Source of the DNA: Nephrocerus scutellatus
Taxonomy: Eukaryota > Arthropoda > Insecta > Diptera > Pipunculidae
DNA: 64,000 nt
Direction of reading: 5' to 3'
Assembly: GCA_947095585.1 (NCBI GenBank)
Contig: OX352763.1
Location: 64,141,016-64,205,015, forward strand
In this document: in pieces, positions 1 through 12,357 of the stretch
How positions within the stretch are numbered: position 1 is the first letter of the stretch
How the letters are laid out: each line of letters begins with the position of its first letter
Program-made: the position numbers and the translations under genes
The notes under the pieces: generated by a model
Database searches by the model: none
What the model was told of the DNA's origin: nothing
Seen by the model: only the letters and a program-made list of their open reading frames with translations

Positions 1-265
1 CGGGGCCCGGGGTCTCCAAGATTTTTACAAAAAGTGTTGTCCATCGGAGATACATAAGTGTATAAAATTTGAAGAAAATCGGGTTAATTTTTAAAAATTT
101 TATATGGGCACCGAATTTTTATAGAATATAATTTTAATAGAATATTTTGTCTCCGGAAATACACTTGTCTGCAAAATTTCAATAAGATCGGACTTTGAAA
201 AGTGCGTTAAAAAGTAATCGCAAAATTCCACGACAAACAGACCGACCGACCGACAGACAGCCGTG
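1..265. repeat. AT-rich dispersed repeat at window edge, ending in (GACC)n
   Basis: This stretch contains the phrases AAATTTGAAGAAAATCGGG and CATCGGAGATACAT, followed by an AT-rich run, and then CCGGAAATACAC / GCAAAATTTCAATAAGATCGG. The first half matches the degenerate repeat at 34465-35218 and the second half matches about 690-800. It closes with a GACC/GACA tetranucleotide run at about 237-260. Dispersed repeats that end in AAAATTTC...GATCGG plus a GAC-rich microsatellite are common in insect genomes. I see no ORF and cannot name the family. It is cut by the window start. Confidence 0.6.
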
Positions 266-610
266 CCATGGGCAAGCTAATTTAAAAATTGAAATTTTAC
301 TTGTAAATTCTCTGATCGGAGATTAGATTTTGTGGTGAATTCCCTATTTGGTGGTGAAAACATAGCAGCACAGCGCACTGCTGGTGCGACGTGCATACAA
401 CGGCGTACGAAGTACCACTAAAATTATTTCTTTTGAGTTAAGCTGTAAAGCAGTTGAGTGCGTAACCAGTTCTTCATATACTCGTAATGTTGTACTAAAC
501 ACAAATTCTCTTTACTCTTTGGTCTCTGCTCTCTGCTGCAACGCAACAACAAAACAACCCCAATCGTAAATTCGAGCAGCGCTGTCTACACGCGTCACTC
601 ATCACCGCAC
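266..610. other. Unassigned flanking sequence
   Basis: This is non-satellite sequence of mixed composition between two related AT-rich repeat units. A 61-codon frame at 384-569 has no recognisable domain, and codon use gives no support for coding. The segment might be an LTR or solo element remnant, since it ends near short AT steps and begins with a GTGGTGAA repeat, but I could not find matching termini or a target-site duplication. I treat it as unidentified non-coding DNA. Confidence 0.4.
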
Positions 611-829
611 ACAGAACACAGTCATTATAGTATGATATGATCTGAAAAAATAAAAAAAATTAAAAATTTGTATGGGGACCCGGCGATCCCGCAGCCCGAT
701 CTTTCTGAAATTTTAATAGAAAGTATTGTCACCGGAAATATTCATGTATGCAAAATTTCAATAAAGTCGGGCTTTGGGAAGTGGGTTAAAAATTGATCAA
801 AAAATCTGACCAGCCAGCCACGTGCACGC
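611..829. repeat. Second AT-rich dispersed repeat unit adjoining the satellite
   Basis: A run of A and T is followed by ATTTGTATGGGGACCC and then by a segment that parallels 120-220: TTTTAATAGAA, the phrase CACCGGAAATA, GCAAAATTTCAATAAAGTCGG and GTGGGTTAAAAA. It is therefore a diverged second copy of the same repeat family as 1-265. The sequence changes abruptly to satellite at GTAGGACTAAG (about 830), in the middle of a monomer rather than at its arbitrary start. Confidence 0.55.
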
Positions 830-861
830 GTAGGACTAAGATGTGACTATAATATTTCTTC

Positions 862-3800
862 CTATGGAACTTCTGGAATATGATCATTATTGTCTGGAAT
901 TTCTAGAACAAAGCAACGTCTCAAGCGATTCGCACGAAATTCGGAATGTGTGACAAAGATGTGACTATAAGATTTCTTCCTATGGAACTTCTGGAATATG
1001 ATCATTACTGTCTGGAATTTCTGGAACAAAGCAATTTTTGAAGCGATTCGCACGAAATTCGGAATGTGTGACTAAGATGTGACTATAAGATTTCTTCCTA
1101 TGGAACTTCTGGAATATGATCAATTTTGTCTGGAATTTCTGGAACAAAGCAACTTCTCAAGCGATTCGCATGAAATTCGGAATGTAGGACTAAGATGTGA
1201 CTATAAGATTTCTTCCTATGGAACTTCTGGAAATGATTATTATTGTCTGGAATTTCTGGAACAAAGCAATTTTGCAAGCGATTCGCATGAAATTCAGAAT
1301 GTAGGACTAAGATGTGACTATAAGATTTCTTCCTATGGAACTTCTGGAATATGATCATTATTGTCTGGAATTTCTGGAACAAAGCAATTTTTCAAGCGAT
1401 TCGCACGAAATTCGCAATGTGTGACAAATATGTGACTATAAGCTTTCTTCCTATGGAACTTCTGGAATATGATCATTATTGTCTGGAATTTCTGAAACAA
1501 AGCAATTTCTCAAGCGATTCGCATGAAATTCGGAATGTAGGACTCAGATGTGACTATAAGATTTCTTCCTATGGAACTTCTGGAATATGATCATTATTGT
1601 CTGGAATTTCTGGAACAAAGCAATTTTTCAAGCGATTCGCACGAAATTCGGAATGTGTGACTAAGATGTGACTATAAGATTTCTTCCTATGGAACTTCTG
1701 GAATATGATCATTATTGTCTGGAATTTCTGGAACAAAGCAATTTTTCAAGCGATTCGCATGAAATTCGGAATGTAGGACTAAGATGTGACTATAAGATTT
1801 CTTCTTATGGAACTTCTGGAATATGATCATTATTGTCTGGAATTTCTGGAGCAAATCATTTTCTCAAGCGATTCGCATGAAATTCGGAATGTAGGACTAA
1901 GATGTGACTATAAGATTTCTTCCTATGGAAATTCTAGAATATGATTATTATGGTCTGGAATTTCTGGATCAAAGCAATTTCTCAAGCGATTCGCATGAAA
2001 TTCGGAATGTAGAACTAAGATGTGACTATAAGATTTCTTCCTATGGAACTTCTGGAATATGATCATTATTGTCTGGAATTTCTGGAACAAAGCAATTTTT
2101 CAAGCGATTCGCATGAAATTCGGAATGTAGGACTAAGATGTGACTATAAGATTTCTTCCTATGGAACTTTTGGAATATGATCATTATTGTCTGGAATTTA
2201 TGGATCAAAGCAATTTCTCAAGCGATTCGCATGAAATTCGGAATGCAGGACTAAGATGTGACTATAAGATTTCTTCCTATGGAACTTCTGGAATATGATC
2301 ATTATTGTCTGGAATTTCTGGAACAAAGCAATTTTTCAAGCGATTCGCATGAAATTCGGAATGTAGGACTAAGATGTGACTATAAGATTTCTTCTTATGG
2401 AACTTCTGGAATATGATCATTATTGTCTAGAATTTCTGGAGCAAATCAATTTCTCAAGCGATTCGCATGAAATTCGGAATGTAGGACTAAGATGTGACTA
2501 TAAGATTTCTTCCTATGGATATTCTGGAATATGATCAATATGGTCTGGAATTTCTGGAGCAAATCAATTTCTCAAGATTCACATGAAATTCGGAATACAG
2601 GACTAAGATGTGACTATAAGATTTCTTCCTATGGAACTTCTGGAATATGATCATTATTGTCTGGAATTTCTGGAACAAAGCAATTTTTCAAGCGATTCGC
2701 ATGAAATTCGGAATGTAGGACTAAGATGTGACTATAAGATTTCTTCCTATGGAACTTCTGGAATATGATCATTATTGTCTGGAATTTCTGGAACAAAGCA
2801 ATTTTTCAAGCGATTCGCACGAAATTCGGAATGTGTGACTAAGATGTGACTATAAGACTTCTGGAATATGATTATTGTCTGGAATTTCTGGAACAAAGCA
2901 ACTTCTCAAGCGATTCGCATGAAATTCGGAATGTAGGACTAAGATGTGACTATAAGATTTCTTCCTATGGAAATTCTGGAATATGATCAATATGGTCTGG
3001 ATTTTCTGGAGCAAATCAATTTCTCAAGATTCACATGAAATACGGAATGTAGGATTAAGATGTGACTATAAGATTTCTTCCTATGGAACTTCTGGAATAT
3101 GATCATTATTGCCTGGAATTTCTGGAACAAAGCAATTTCTCAAGCGATTCGCATGAAATTCGGAATGTAGGACTAAGATGTGACTATAAGATTTCTTCCT
3201 ATGGAACTTCTGGAATATGATCATTATTGTCTGGAATTTCTAGAACAAAGCGATTCGCACGAAATTCGGAATGTGTGACTAAGATGTGACTATTAGATTT
3301 CTTCCTATGGAAATTCTGGAATATGATCAATATGGTCTGGAATTTCTGGAGCAAATCAATTTCTCAAGATTCACATGAAATTCGGAATGTAGAATTAAGA
3401 TGTGACTATAAGATTTCTTCCTATGGAACTTCTGGAATATGATCATTATTGTCTGGAATTTCTAGAAAAAAGCAATTTCTCAAGCTATTCGCATGAAATT
3501 CGGAATGTAGGACTAAGATGTGACTAAAAGATATCTTCCTATGGAACTTCTGGAATATGATCATTATTGTCTGGAATTTCTGGAACAAAGCAATTTTTCA
3601 AGCGATTCGCACGAAATTCGGAATATGTGACTATAAGATTTCTTCCTATGGAACTTCTGGAATATGATCATTATTGTCTGGAATTTCTGGAACAAAGCAA
3701 TTTTTCAAGCGATTCGCACGAAATTCGCAATGTGTGACAAATATGTGACTATAAGCTTTCTTCCTATGGAACTTCTGGAATATGATCATTATTGTCTGGA

Positions 3801-4336
3801 ATTTCTGAAACAAAGCAATTTCTCAAGCGATTCGCATGAAATTCGGAATGTAGGACTCAGATGTGACTATAAGATTTCTTCCTATGGAACTTCTGGAATA
3901 TGATCATTATTGTCTGGAATTTCTGGAACAAAGCAATTTTTCAAGCGATTCGCACGAAATTCGGAATGTGTGACTAAGATGTGACTATAAGATTTCTTCC
4001 TATGGAACTTCTGGAATATGATCATTATTGTCTGGAATTTCTGGAACAAAGCAATTTTTCAAGCGATTCGCATGAAATTCGGAATGTAGGACTAAGATGT
4101 GACTATAAGATTTCTTCTTATGGAACTTCTGGAATATGATCATTATTGTCTGGAATTTCTGGAGCGATTCGCATGAAATTCGGAATGTAGGACTAAGATG
4201 TGACTATAAGATTTCTTCCTATGGAACTTCTGGAATATGATCATTACTGTCTGGAATTTCTGGAACAAAGCAATTTTTGAAGCGATTCGCACGAAATTCG
4301 GAATGTGTGACTAAGATGTGACTATAAGATTTCTTC
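862..4336 (+). repeat. Higher-order repeat unit, 3475 bp, copy 1
   Basis: This block is reproduced immediately downstream at 4337-7811 with a constant shift of 3475 bp. Shared private variants show it: CAACGTCTC at about 915 and 4390, the CGCAATGTGTGACAAATATG marker at about 1410 and 4885, GGAATATGTGACTATAAG at about 3620 and 7095, and a truncated GGAGCGATTCGC monomer at about 4160 and 7637. One visible difference is C at 1162 versus A at 4637. The unit is not a whole multiple of 118 because it contains several shortened monomers. Confidence 0.9.
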
Positions 4337-7300
4337 CTATGGAACTTCTGGAATATGATCATTATTGTCTGGAATTTCTAGAACAAAGCAACGTCTCAAG
4401 CGATTCGCACGAAATTCGGAATGTGTGACAAAGATGTGACTATAAGATTTCTTCCTATGGAACTTCTGGAATATGATCATTACTGTCTGGAATTTCTGGA
4501 ACAAAGCAATTTTTGAAGCGATTCGCACGAAATTCGGAATGTGTGACTAAGATGTGACTATAAGATTTCTTCCTATGGAACTTCTGGAATATGATCAATT
4601 TTGTCTGGAATTTCTGGAACAAAGCAACTTCTCAAGAGATTCGCATGAAATTCGGAATGTAGGACTAAGATGTGACTATAAGATTTCTTCCTATGGAACT
4701 TCTGGAAATGATTATTATTGTCTGGAATTTCTGGAACAAAGCAATTTTGCAAGCGATTCGCATGAAATTCAGAATGTAGGACTAAGATGTGACTATAAGA
4801 TTTCTTCCTATGGAACTTCTGGAATATGATCATTATTGTCTGGAATTTCTGGAACAAAGCAATTTTTCAAGCGATTCGCACGAAATTCGCAATGTGTGAC
4901 AAATATGTGACTATAAGCTTTCTTCCTATGGAACTTCTGGAATATGATCATTATTGTCTGGAATTTCTGAAACAAAGCAATTTCTCAAGCGATTCGCATG
5001 AAATTCGGAATGTAGGACTCAGATGTGACTATAAGATTTCTTCCTATGGAACTTCTGGAATATGATCATTATTGTCTGGAATTTCTGGAACAAAGCAATT
5101 TTTCAAGCGATTCGCACGAAATTCGGAATGTGTGACTAAGATGTGACTATAAGATTTCTTCCTATGGAACTTCTGGAATATGATCATTATTGTCTGGAAT
5201 TTCTGGAACAAAGCAATTTTTCAAGCGATTCGCATGAAATTCGGAATGTAGGACTAAGATGTGACTATAAGATTTCTTCTTATGGAACTTCTGGAATATG
5301 ATCATTATTGTCTGGAATTTCTGGAGCAAATCATTTTCTCAAGCGATTCGCATGAAATTCGGAATGTAGGACTAAGATGTGACTATAAGATTTCTTCCTA
5401 TGGAAATTCTAGAATATGATTATTATGGTCTGGAATTTCTGGATCAAAGCAATTTCTCAAGCGATTCGCATGAAATTCGGAATGTAGAACTAAGATGTGA
5501 CTATAAGATTTCTTCCTATGGAACTTCTGGAATATGATCATTATTGTCTGGAATTTCTGGAACAAAGCAATTTTTCAAGCGATTCGCATGAAATTCGGAA
5601 TGTAGGACTAAGATGTGACTATAAGATTTCTTCCTATGGAACTTTTGGAATATGATCATTATTGTCTGGAATTTATGGATCAAAGCAATTTCTCAAGCGA
5701 TTCGCATGAAATTCGGAATGCAGGACTAAGATGTGACTATAAGATTTCTTCCTATGGAACTTCTGGAATATGATCATTATTGTCTGGAATTTCTGGAACA
5801 AAGCAATTTTTCAAGCGATTCGCATGAAATTCGGAATGTAGGACTAAGATGTGACTATAAGATTTCTTCTTATGGAACTTCTGGAATATGATCATTATTG
5901 TCTAGAATTTCTGGAGCAAATCAATTTCTCAAGCGATTCGCATGAAATTCGGAATGTAGGACTAAGATGTGACTATAAGATTTCTTCCTATGGATATTCT
6001 GGAATATGATCAATATGGTCTGGAATTTCTGGAGCAAATCAATTTCTCAAGATTCACATGAAATTCGGAATACAGGACTAAGATGTGACTATAAGATTTC
6101 TTCCTATGGAACTTCTGGAATATGATCATTATTGTCTGGAATTTCTGGAACAAAGCAATTTTTCAAGCGATTCGCATGAAATTCGGAATGTAGGACTAAG
6201 ATGTGACTATAAGATTTCTTCCTATGGAACTTCTGGAATATGATCATTATTGTCTGGAATTTCTGGAACAAAGCAATTTTTCAAGCGATTCGCACGAAAT
6301 TCGGAATGTGTGACTAAGATGTGACTATAAGACTTCTGGAATATGATTATTGTCTGGAATTTCTGGAACAAAGCAACTTCTCAAGCGATTCGCATGAAAT
6401 TCGGAATGTAGGACTAAGATGTGACTATAAGATTTCTTCCTATGGAAATTCTGGAATATGATCAATATGGTCTGGATTTTCTGGAGCAAATCAATTTCTC
6501 AAGATTCACATGAAATACGGAATGTAGGATTAAGATGTGACTATAAGATTTCTTCCTATGGAACTTCTGGAATATGATCATTATTGCCTGGAATTTCTGG
6601 AACAAAGCAATTTCTCAAGCGATTCGCATGAAATTCGGAATGTAGGACTAAGATGTGACTATAAGATTTCTTCCTATGGAACTTCTGGAATATGATCATT
6701 ATTGTCTGGAATTTCTAGAACAAAGCGATTCGCACGAAATTCGGAATGTGTGACTAAGATGTGACTATTAGATTTCTTCCTATGGAAATTCTGGAATATG
6801 ATCAATATGGTCTGGAATTTCTGGAGCAAATCAATTTCTCAAGATTCACATGAAATTCGGAATGTAGAATTAAGATGTGACTATAAGATTTCTTCCTATG
6901 GAACTTCTGGAATATGATCATTATTGTCTGGAATTTCTAGAAAAAAGCAATTTCTCAAGCTATTCGCATGAAATTCGGAATGTAGGACTAAGATGTGACT
7001 AAAAGATATCTTCCTATGGAACTTCTGGAATATGATCATTATTGTCTGGAATTTCTGGAACAAAGCAATTTTTCAAGCGATTCGCACGAAATTCGGAATA
7101 TGTGACTATAAGATTTCTTCCTATGGAACTTCTGGAATATGATCATTATTGTCTGGAATTTCTGGAACAAAGCAATTTTTCAAGCGATTCGCACGAAATT
7201 CGCAATGTGTGACAAATATGTGACTATAAGCTTTCTTCCTATGGAACTTCTGGAATATGATCATTATTGTCTGGAATTTCTGAAACAAAGCAATTTCTCA

Positions 7301-7811
7301 AGCGATTCGCATGAAATTCGGAATGTAGGACTCAGATGTGACTATAAGATTTCTTCCTATGGAACTTCTGGAATATGATCATTATTGTCTGGAATTTCTG
7401 GAACAAAGCAATTTTTCAAGCGATTCGCACGAAATTCGGAATGTGTGACTAAGATGTGACTATAAGATTTCTTCCTATGGAACTTCTGGAATATGATCAT
7501 TATTGTCTGGAATTTCTGGAACAAAGCAATTTTTCAAGCGATTCGCATGAAATTCGGAATGTAGGACTAAGATGTGACTATAAGATTTCTTCTTATGGAA
7601 CTTCTGGAATATGATCATTATTGTCTGGAATTTCTGGAGCGATTCGCATGAAATTCGGAATGTAGGACTAAGATGTGACTATAAGATTTCTTCCTATGGA
7701 ACTTCTGGAATATGATCATTACTGTCTGGAATTTCTGGAACAAAGCAATTTTTGAAGCGATTCGCACGAAATTCGGAATGTGTGACTAAGATGTGACTAT
7801 AAGATTTCTTC
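4337..7811 (+). repeat. Higher-order repeat unit, 3475 bp, copy 2
   Basis: This is a near-identical tandem copy of 862-4336. The correspondence continues a few dozen bases past the end and then breaks near 7850, where the first copies carry CAACGTCTC and this one carries CAATTTTTC. From there the sequence rejoins a register like that at about 5530, so the boundary looks like an unequal recombination junction rather than a clean end of a unit. Confidence 0.88.
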
Positions 7812-10690
7812 CTATGGAACTTCTGGAATATGATCATTATTGTCTGGAATTTCTGGAACAAAGCAATTTTTCAAGCGATTCGCATGAAATTCGGAATGTA
7901 GGACTAAGATGTGACTATAAGATTTCTTCCTATGGAACTTTTGGAATATGATCATTATTGTCTGGAATTTATGGATCAAAGCAATTTCTCAAGCGATTCG
8001 CATGAAATTCGGAATGCAGGACTAAGATGTGACTATAAGATTTCTTCCTATGGAACTTCTGGAATATGATCATTATTGTCTGGAATTTCTGGAACAAAGC
8101 AATTTTTCAAGCGATTCGCATGAAATTCGGAATGTAGGACTAAGATGTGACTATAAGATTTCTTCTTATGGAACTTCTGGAATATGATCATTATTGTCTA
8201 GAATTTCTGGAGCAAATCAATTTCTCAAGCGATTCGCATGAAATTCGGAATGTAGGACTAAGATGTGACTATAAGATTTCTTCCTATGGATATTCTGGAA
8301 TATGATCAATATGGTCTGGAATTTCTGGAGCAAATCAATTTCTCAAGATTCACATGAAATTCGGAATACAGGACTAAGATGTGACTATAAGATTTCTTCC
8401 TATGGAACTTCTGGAATATGATCATTATTGTCTGGAATTTCTGGAACAAAGCAATTTTTCAAGCGATTCGCATGAAATTCGGAATGTAGGACTAAGATGT
8501 GACTATAAGATTTCTTCCTATGGAACTTCTGGAAATGATTATTATTGTCTGGAATTTCTGGAACAAAGCAATTTTGCAAGCGATTCGCATGAAATTCAGA
8601 ATGTAGGACTAAGATGTGACTATAAGATTTCTTCCTATGGAACTTCTGGAAATGATTATTATTGTCTGGAATTTCTGGAACAAAGCAATTTTGCAAGCGA
8701 TTCGCATGAAATTCGGAATGTAGGACTAAGATGTGACTATAAGATTTCTTCCTATGGAACTTCTGGAAATGATTATTATTGTCTGGAATTTCTGGAACAA
8801 AGCAATTTTGCAAGCGATTCGCATGAAATTCAGAATGTAGGACTAAGATGTGACTATAAGATTTCTTCCTATGGAACTTCTGGAATATGATCATTATTGT
8901 CTGGAATTTCTGGAACAAAGCAATTTTTCAAGCGATTCGCACGAAATTCGCAATGTGTGACAAATATGTGACTATAAGCTTTCTTCCTATGGAACTTCTG
9001 GAATATGATCATTATTGTCTGGAATTTCTGAAACAAAGCAATTTCTCAAGCGATTCGCATGAAATTCGGAATGTAGGACTCAGATGTGACTATAAGATTT
9101 CTTCCTATGGAACTTCTGGAATATGATCATTATTGTCTGGAATTTCTGGAACAAAGCAATTTTTCAAGCGATTCGCACGAAATTCGGAATGTGTGACTAA
9201 GATGTGACTATAAGATTTCTTCCTATGGAACTTCTGGAATATGATCATTATTGTCTGGAATTTCTGGAACAAAGCAATTTTTCAAGCGATTCGCATGAAA
9301 TTCGGAATGTAGGACTAAGATGTGACTATAAGATTTCTTCTTATGGAACTTCTGGAATATGATCATTATTGTCTGGAATTTCTGGAGCAAATCATTTTCT
9401 CAAGCGATTCGCATGAAATTCGGAATGTAGGACTAAGATGTGACTATAAGATTTCTTCCTATGGAAATTCTAGAATATGATTATTATGGTCTGGAATTTC
9501 TGGATCAAAGCAATTTCTCAAGCGATTCGCATGAAATTCGGAATGTAGAACTAAGATGTGACTATAAGATTTCTTCCTATGGAACTTCTGGAATATGATC
9601 ATTATTGTCTGGAATTTCTGGAACAAAGCAATTTTTCAAGCGATTCGCATGAAATTCGGAATGTAGGACTAAGATGTGACTATAAGATTTCTTCCTATGG
9701 AACTTTTGGAATATGATCATTATTGTCTGGAATTTATGGATCAAAGCAATTTCTCAAGCGATTCGCATGAAATTCGGAATGCAGGACTAAGATGTGACTA
9801 TAAGATTTCTTCCTATGGAACTTCTGGAATATGATCATTATTGTCTGGAATTTCTGGAACAAAGCAATTTTTCAAGCGATTCGCATGAAATTCGGAATGT
9901 AGGACTAAGATGTGACTATAAGATTTCTTCTTATGGAACTTCTGGAATATGATCATTATTGTCTAGAATTTCTGGAGCAAATCAATTTCTCAAGCGATTC
10001 GCATGAAATTCGGAATGTAGGACTAAGATGTGACTATAAGATTTCTTCCTATGGATATTCTGGAATATGATCAATATGGTCTGGAATTTCTGGAGCAAAT
10101 CAATTTCTCAAGATTCACATGAAATTCGGAATACAGGACTAAGATGTGACTATAAGATTTCTTCCTATGGAACTTCTGGAATATGATCATTATTGTCTGG
10201 AATTTCTGGAACAAAGCAATTTTTCAAGCGATTCGCATGAAATTCGGAATGTAGGACTAAGATGTGACTATAAGATTTCTTCCTATGGAACTTCTGGAAT
10301 ATGATCATTATTGTCTGGAATTTCTGGAACAAAGCAATTTTTCAAGCGATTCGCACGAAATTCGGAATGTGTGACTAAGATGTGACTATAAGACTTCTGG
10401 AATATGATTATTGTCTGGAATTTCTGGAACAAAGCAACTTCTCAAGCGATTCGCATGAAATTCGGAATGTAGGACTAAGATGTGACTATAAGATTTCTTC
10501 CTATGGAAATTCTGGAATATGATCAATATGGTCTGGATTTTCTGGAGCAAATCAATTTCTCAAGATTCACATGAAATACGGAATGTAGGATTAAGATGTG
10601 ACTATAAGATTTCTTCCTATGGAACTTCTGGAATATGATCATTATTGCCTGGAATTTCTGGAACAAAGCAATTTCTCAAGCGATTCGCAT
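5440..10690 (+). repeat. Long-range duplicated block (8690-bp shift), copy 1
   Basis: Variant order in this block repeats at about 14130-19380 with a shift of 8690 bp. Anchors are GAATGTAGAACTAAG at 5480 and 14170, the CGCAATGTG marker frames at 7139 and 15829 and at 8887 and 17577, and the run of three 117-bp monomers near 8530 and 17220. The match breaks on the left where monomers differ (GATTATTATGG versus GATCATTATTGCC) and on the right at the start of an internal 1158-bp duplication. Endpoints are approximate. Confidence 0.8.
8381..8890 (+). repeat. Run of 117-bp monomer variants (frame-preserving)
   Basis: Three successive monomers carry GGAAATGATTATTATTG in place of GGAATATGATCATTATTG and are spaced 117 bp apart (AAATG at 8533, 8650 and 8767). 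Because 117 is a multiple of 3, translation stays open and gives a 169-codon frame on the plus strand and a 172-codon frame on the minus strand. The protein is simply the monomer read repeatedly, with both strands open, so I regard it as a reading-frame artefact. The same run recurs at 17071-17580, and a shorter version lies at 1079-1354. Confidence 0.85.
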
Positions 10691-12357
10691 GAAATTCGGA
10701 ATGTAGAACTAAGATGTGACTATAAGATTTCTTCCTATGGAACTTCTGGAATATGATCATTATTGTCTGGAATTTCTGGAACAAAGCAATTTTTCAAGCG
10801 ATTCGCATGAAATTCGGAATGTAGGACTAAGATGTGACTATAAGATTTCTTCCTATGGAACTTTTGGAATATGATCATTATTGTCTGGAATTTATGGATC
10901 AAAGCAATTTCTCAAGCGATTCGCATGAAATTCGGAATGCAGGACTAAGATGTGACTATAAGATTTCTTCCTATGGAACTTCTGGAATATGATCATTATT
11001 GTCTGGAATTTCTGGAACAAAGCAATTTTTCAAGCGATTCGCATGAAATTCGGAATGTAGGACTAAGATGTGACTATAAGATTTCTTCTTATGGAACTTC
11101 TGGAATATGATCATTATTGTCTAGAATTTCTGGAGCAAATCAATTTCTCAAGCGATTCGCATGAAATTCGGAATGTAGGACTAAGATGTGACTATAAGAT
11201 TTCTTCCTATGGATATTCTGGAATATGATCAATATGGTCTGGAATTTCTGGAGCAAATCAATTTCTCAAGATTCACATGAAATTCGGAATACAGGACTAA
11301 GATGTGACTATAAGATTTCTTCCTATGGAACTTCTGGAATATGATCATTATTGTCTGGAATTTCTGGAACAAAGCAATTTTTCAAGCGATTCGCATGAAA
11401 TTCGGAATGTAGGACTAAGATGTGACTATAAGATTTCTTCCTATGGAACTTCTGGAATATGATCATTATTGTCTGGAATTTCTGGAACAAAGCAATTTTT
11501 CAAGCGATTCGCACGAAATTCGGAATGTGTGACTAAGATGTGACTATAAGACTTCTGGAATATGATTATTGTCTGGAATTTCTGGAACAAAGCAACTTCT
11601 CAAGCGATTCGCATGAAATTCGGAATGTAGGACTAAGATGTGACTATAAGATTTCTTCCTATGGAAATTCTGGAATATGATCAATATGGTCTGGATTTTC
11701 TGGAGCAAATCAATTTCTCAAGATTCACATGAAATACGGAATGTAGGATTAAGATGTGACTATAAGATTTCTTCCTATGGAACTTCTGGAATATGATCAT
11801 TATTGCCTGGAATTTCTGGAACAAAGCAATTTCTCAAGCGATTCGCATGAAATTCGGAATGTAGGACTAAGATGTGACTATAAGATTTCTTCCTATGGAA
11901 CTTCTGGAATATGATCATTATTGTCTGGAATTTCTAGAACAAAGCGATTCGCACGAAATTCGGAATGTGTGACTAAGATGTGACTATTAGATTTCTTCCT
12001 ATGGAAATTCTGGAATATGATCAATATGGTCTGGAATTTCTGGAGCAAATCAATTTCTCAAGATTCACATGAAATTCGGAATGTAGAATTAAGATGTGAC
12101 TATAAGATTTCTTCCTATGGAACTTCTGGAATATGATCATTATTGTCTGGAATTTCTAGAAAAAAGCAATTTCTCAAGCTATTCGCATGAAATTCGGAAT
12201 GTAGGACTAAGATGTGACTAAAAGATATCTTCCTATGGAACTTCTGGAATATGATCATTATTGTCTGGAATTTCTGGAACAAAGCAATTTTTCAAGCGAT
12301 TCGCACGAAATTCGGAATATGTGACTATAAGATTTCTTCCTATGGAACTTCTGGAAT
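8887..12357 (+). repeat. Higher-order repeat unit, 3471 bp, copy 1
   Basis: This is a tandem partner of 12358-15828. Each unit starts in the monomer with the CGCAATGTGTGACAAATATG marker. Each then carries the CAAATCATTTTCTC monomer, the GGAATTTATGGATC monomer, CATGAAATACGG, the truncated CTAGAACAAAGCGATTCGC monomer and AAAAGATATCTTCC, in that order. Each contains an internal 1158-bp tandem duplication, which is why it is longer than the 2313-bp version seen between the same markers at 1351-3663. Confidence 0.88.
9541..11856 (+). repeat. Internal tandem duplication, 2 x 1158 bp
   Basis: The variant GAATGTAGAACTAAG occurs at 9541 and again at 10699, and the ten-monomer order between them is repeated to about 11856. 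The same internal duplication is present one higher-order unit later, at 13012 and 14170, so it preceded the 3471-bp duplication. It is absent from the units at 1351-3663, 4826-7138 and 17577-19889. Confidence 0.85.

Noticed and set aside
384..569. 61-codon frame in the left flank
   Set aside because: No domain, no homologue I recognise, and it is surrounded by repeat DNA. Length is within chance expectation.
1351..1590. 79-codon frames that recur dozens of times across the window
   Set aside because: Each is two 118-bp monomers read in successive frames until a stop. Recurrence follows the repeat, not selection on a protein.
8381..8890. 169-codon open frame (and 172 codons on the other strand), also at 17071-17580
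   Set aside because: It is the satellite monomer read through because three 117-bp variants preserve frame. Both strands are open, there is no start context, and the protein is an exact internal repeat.
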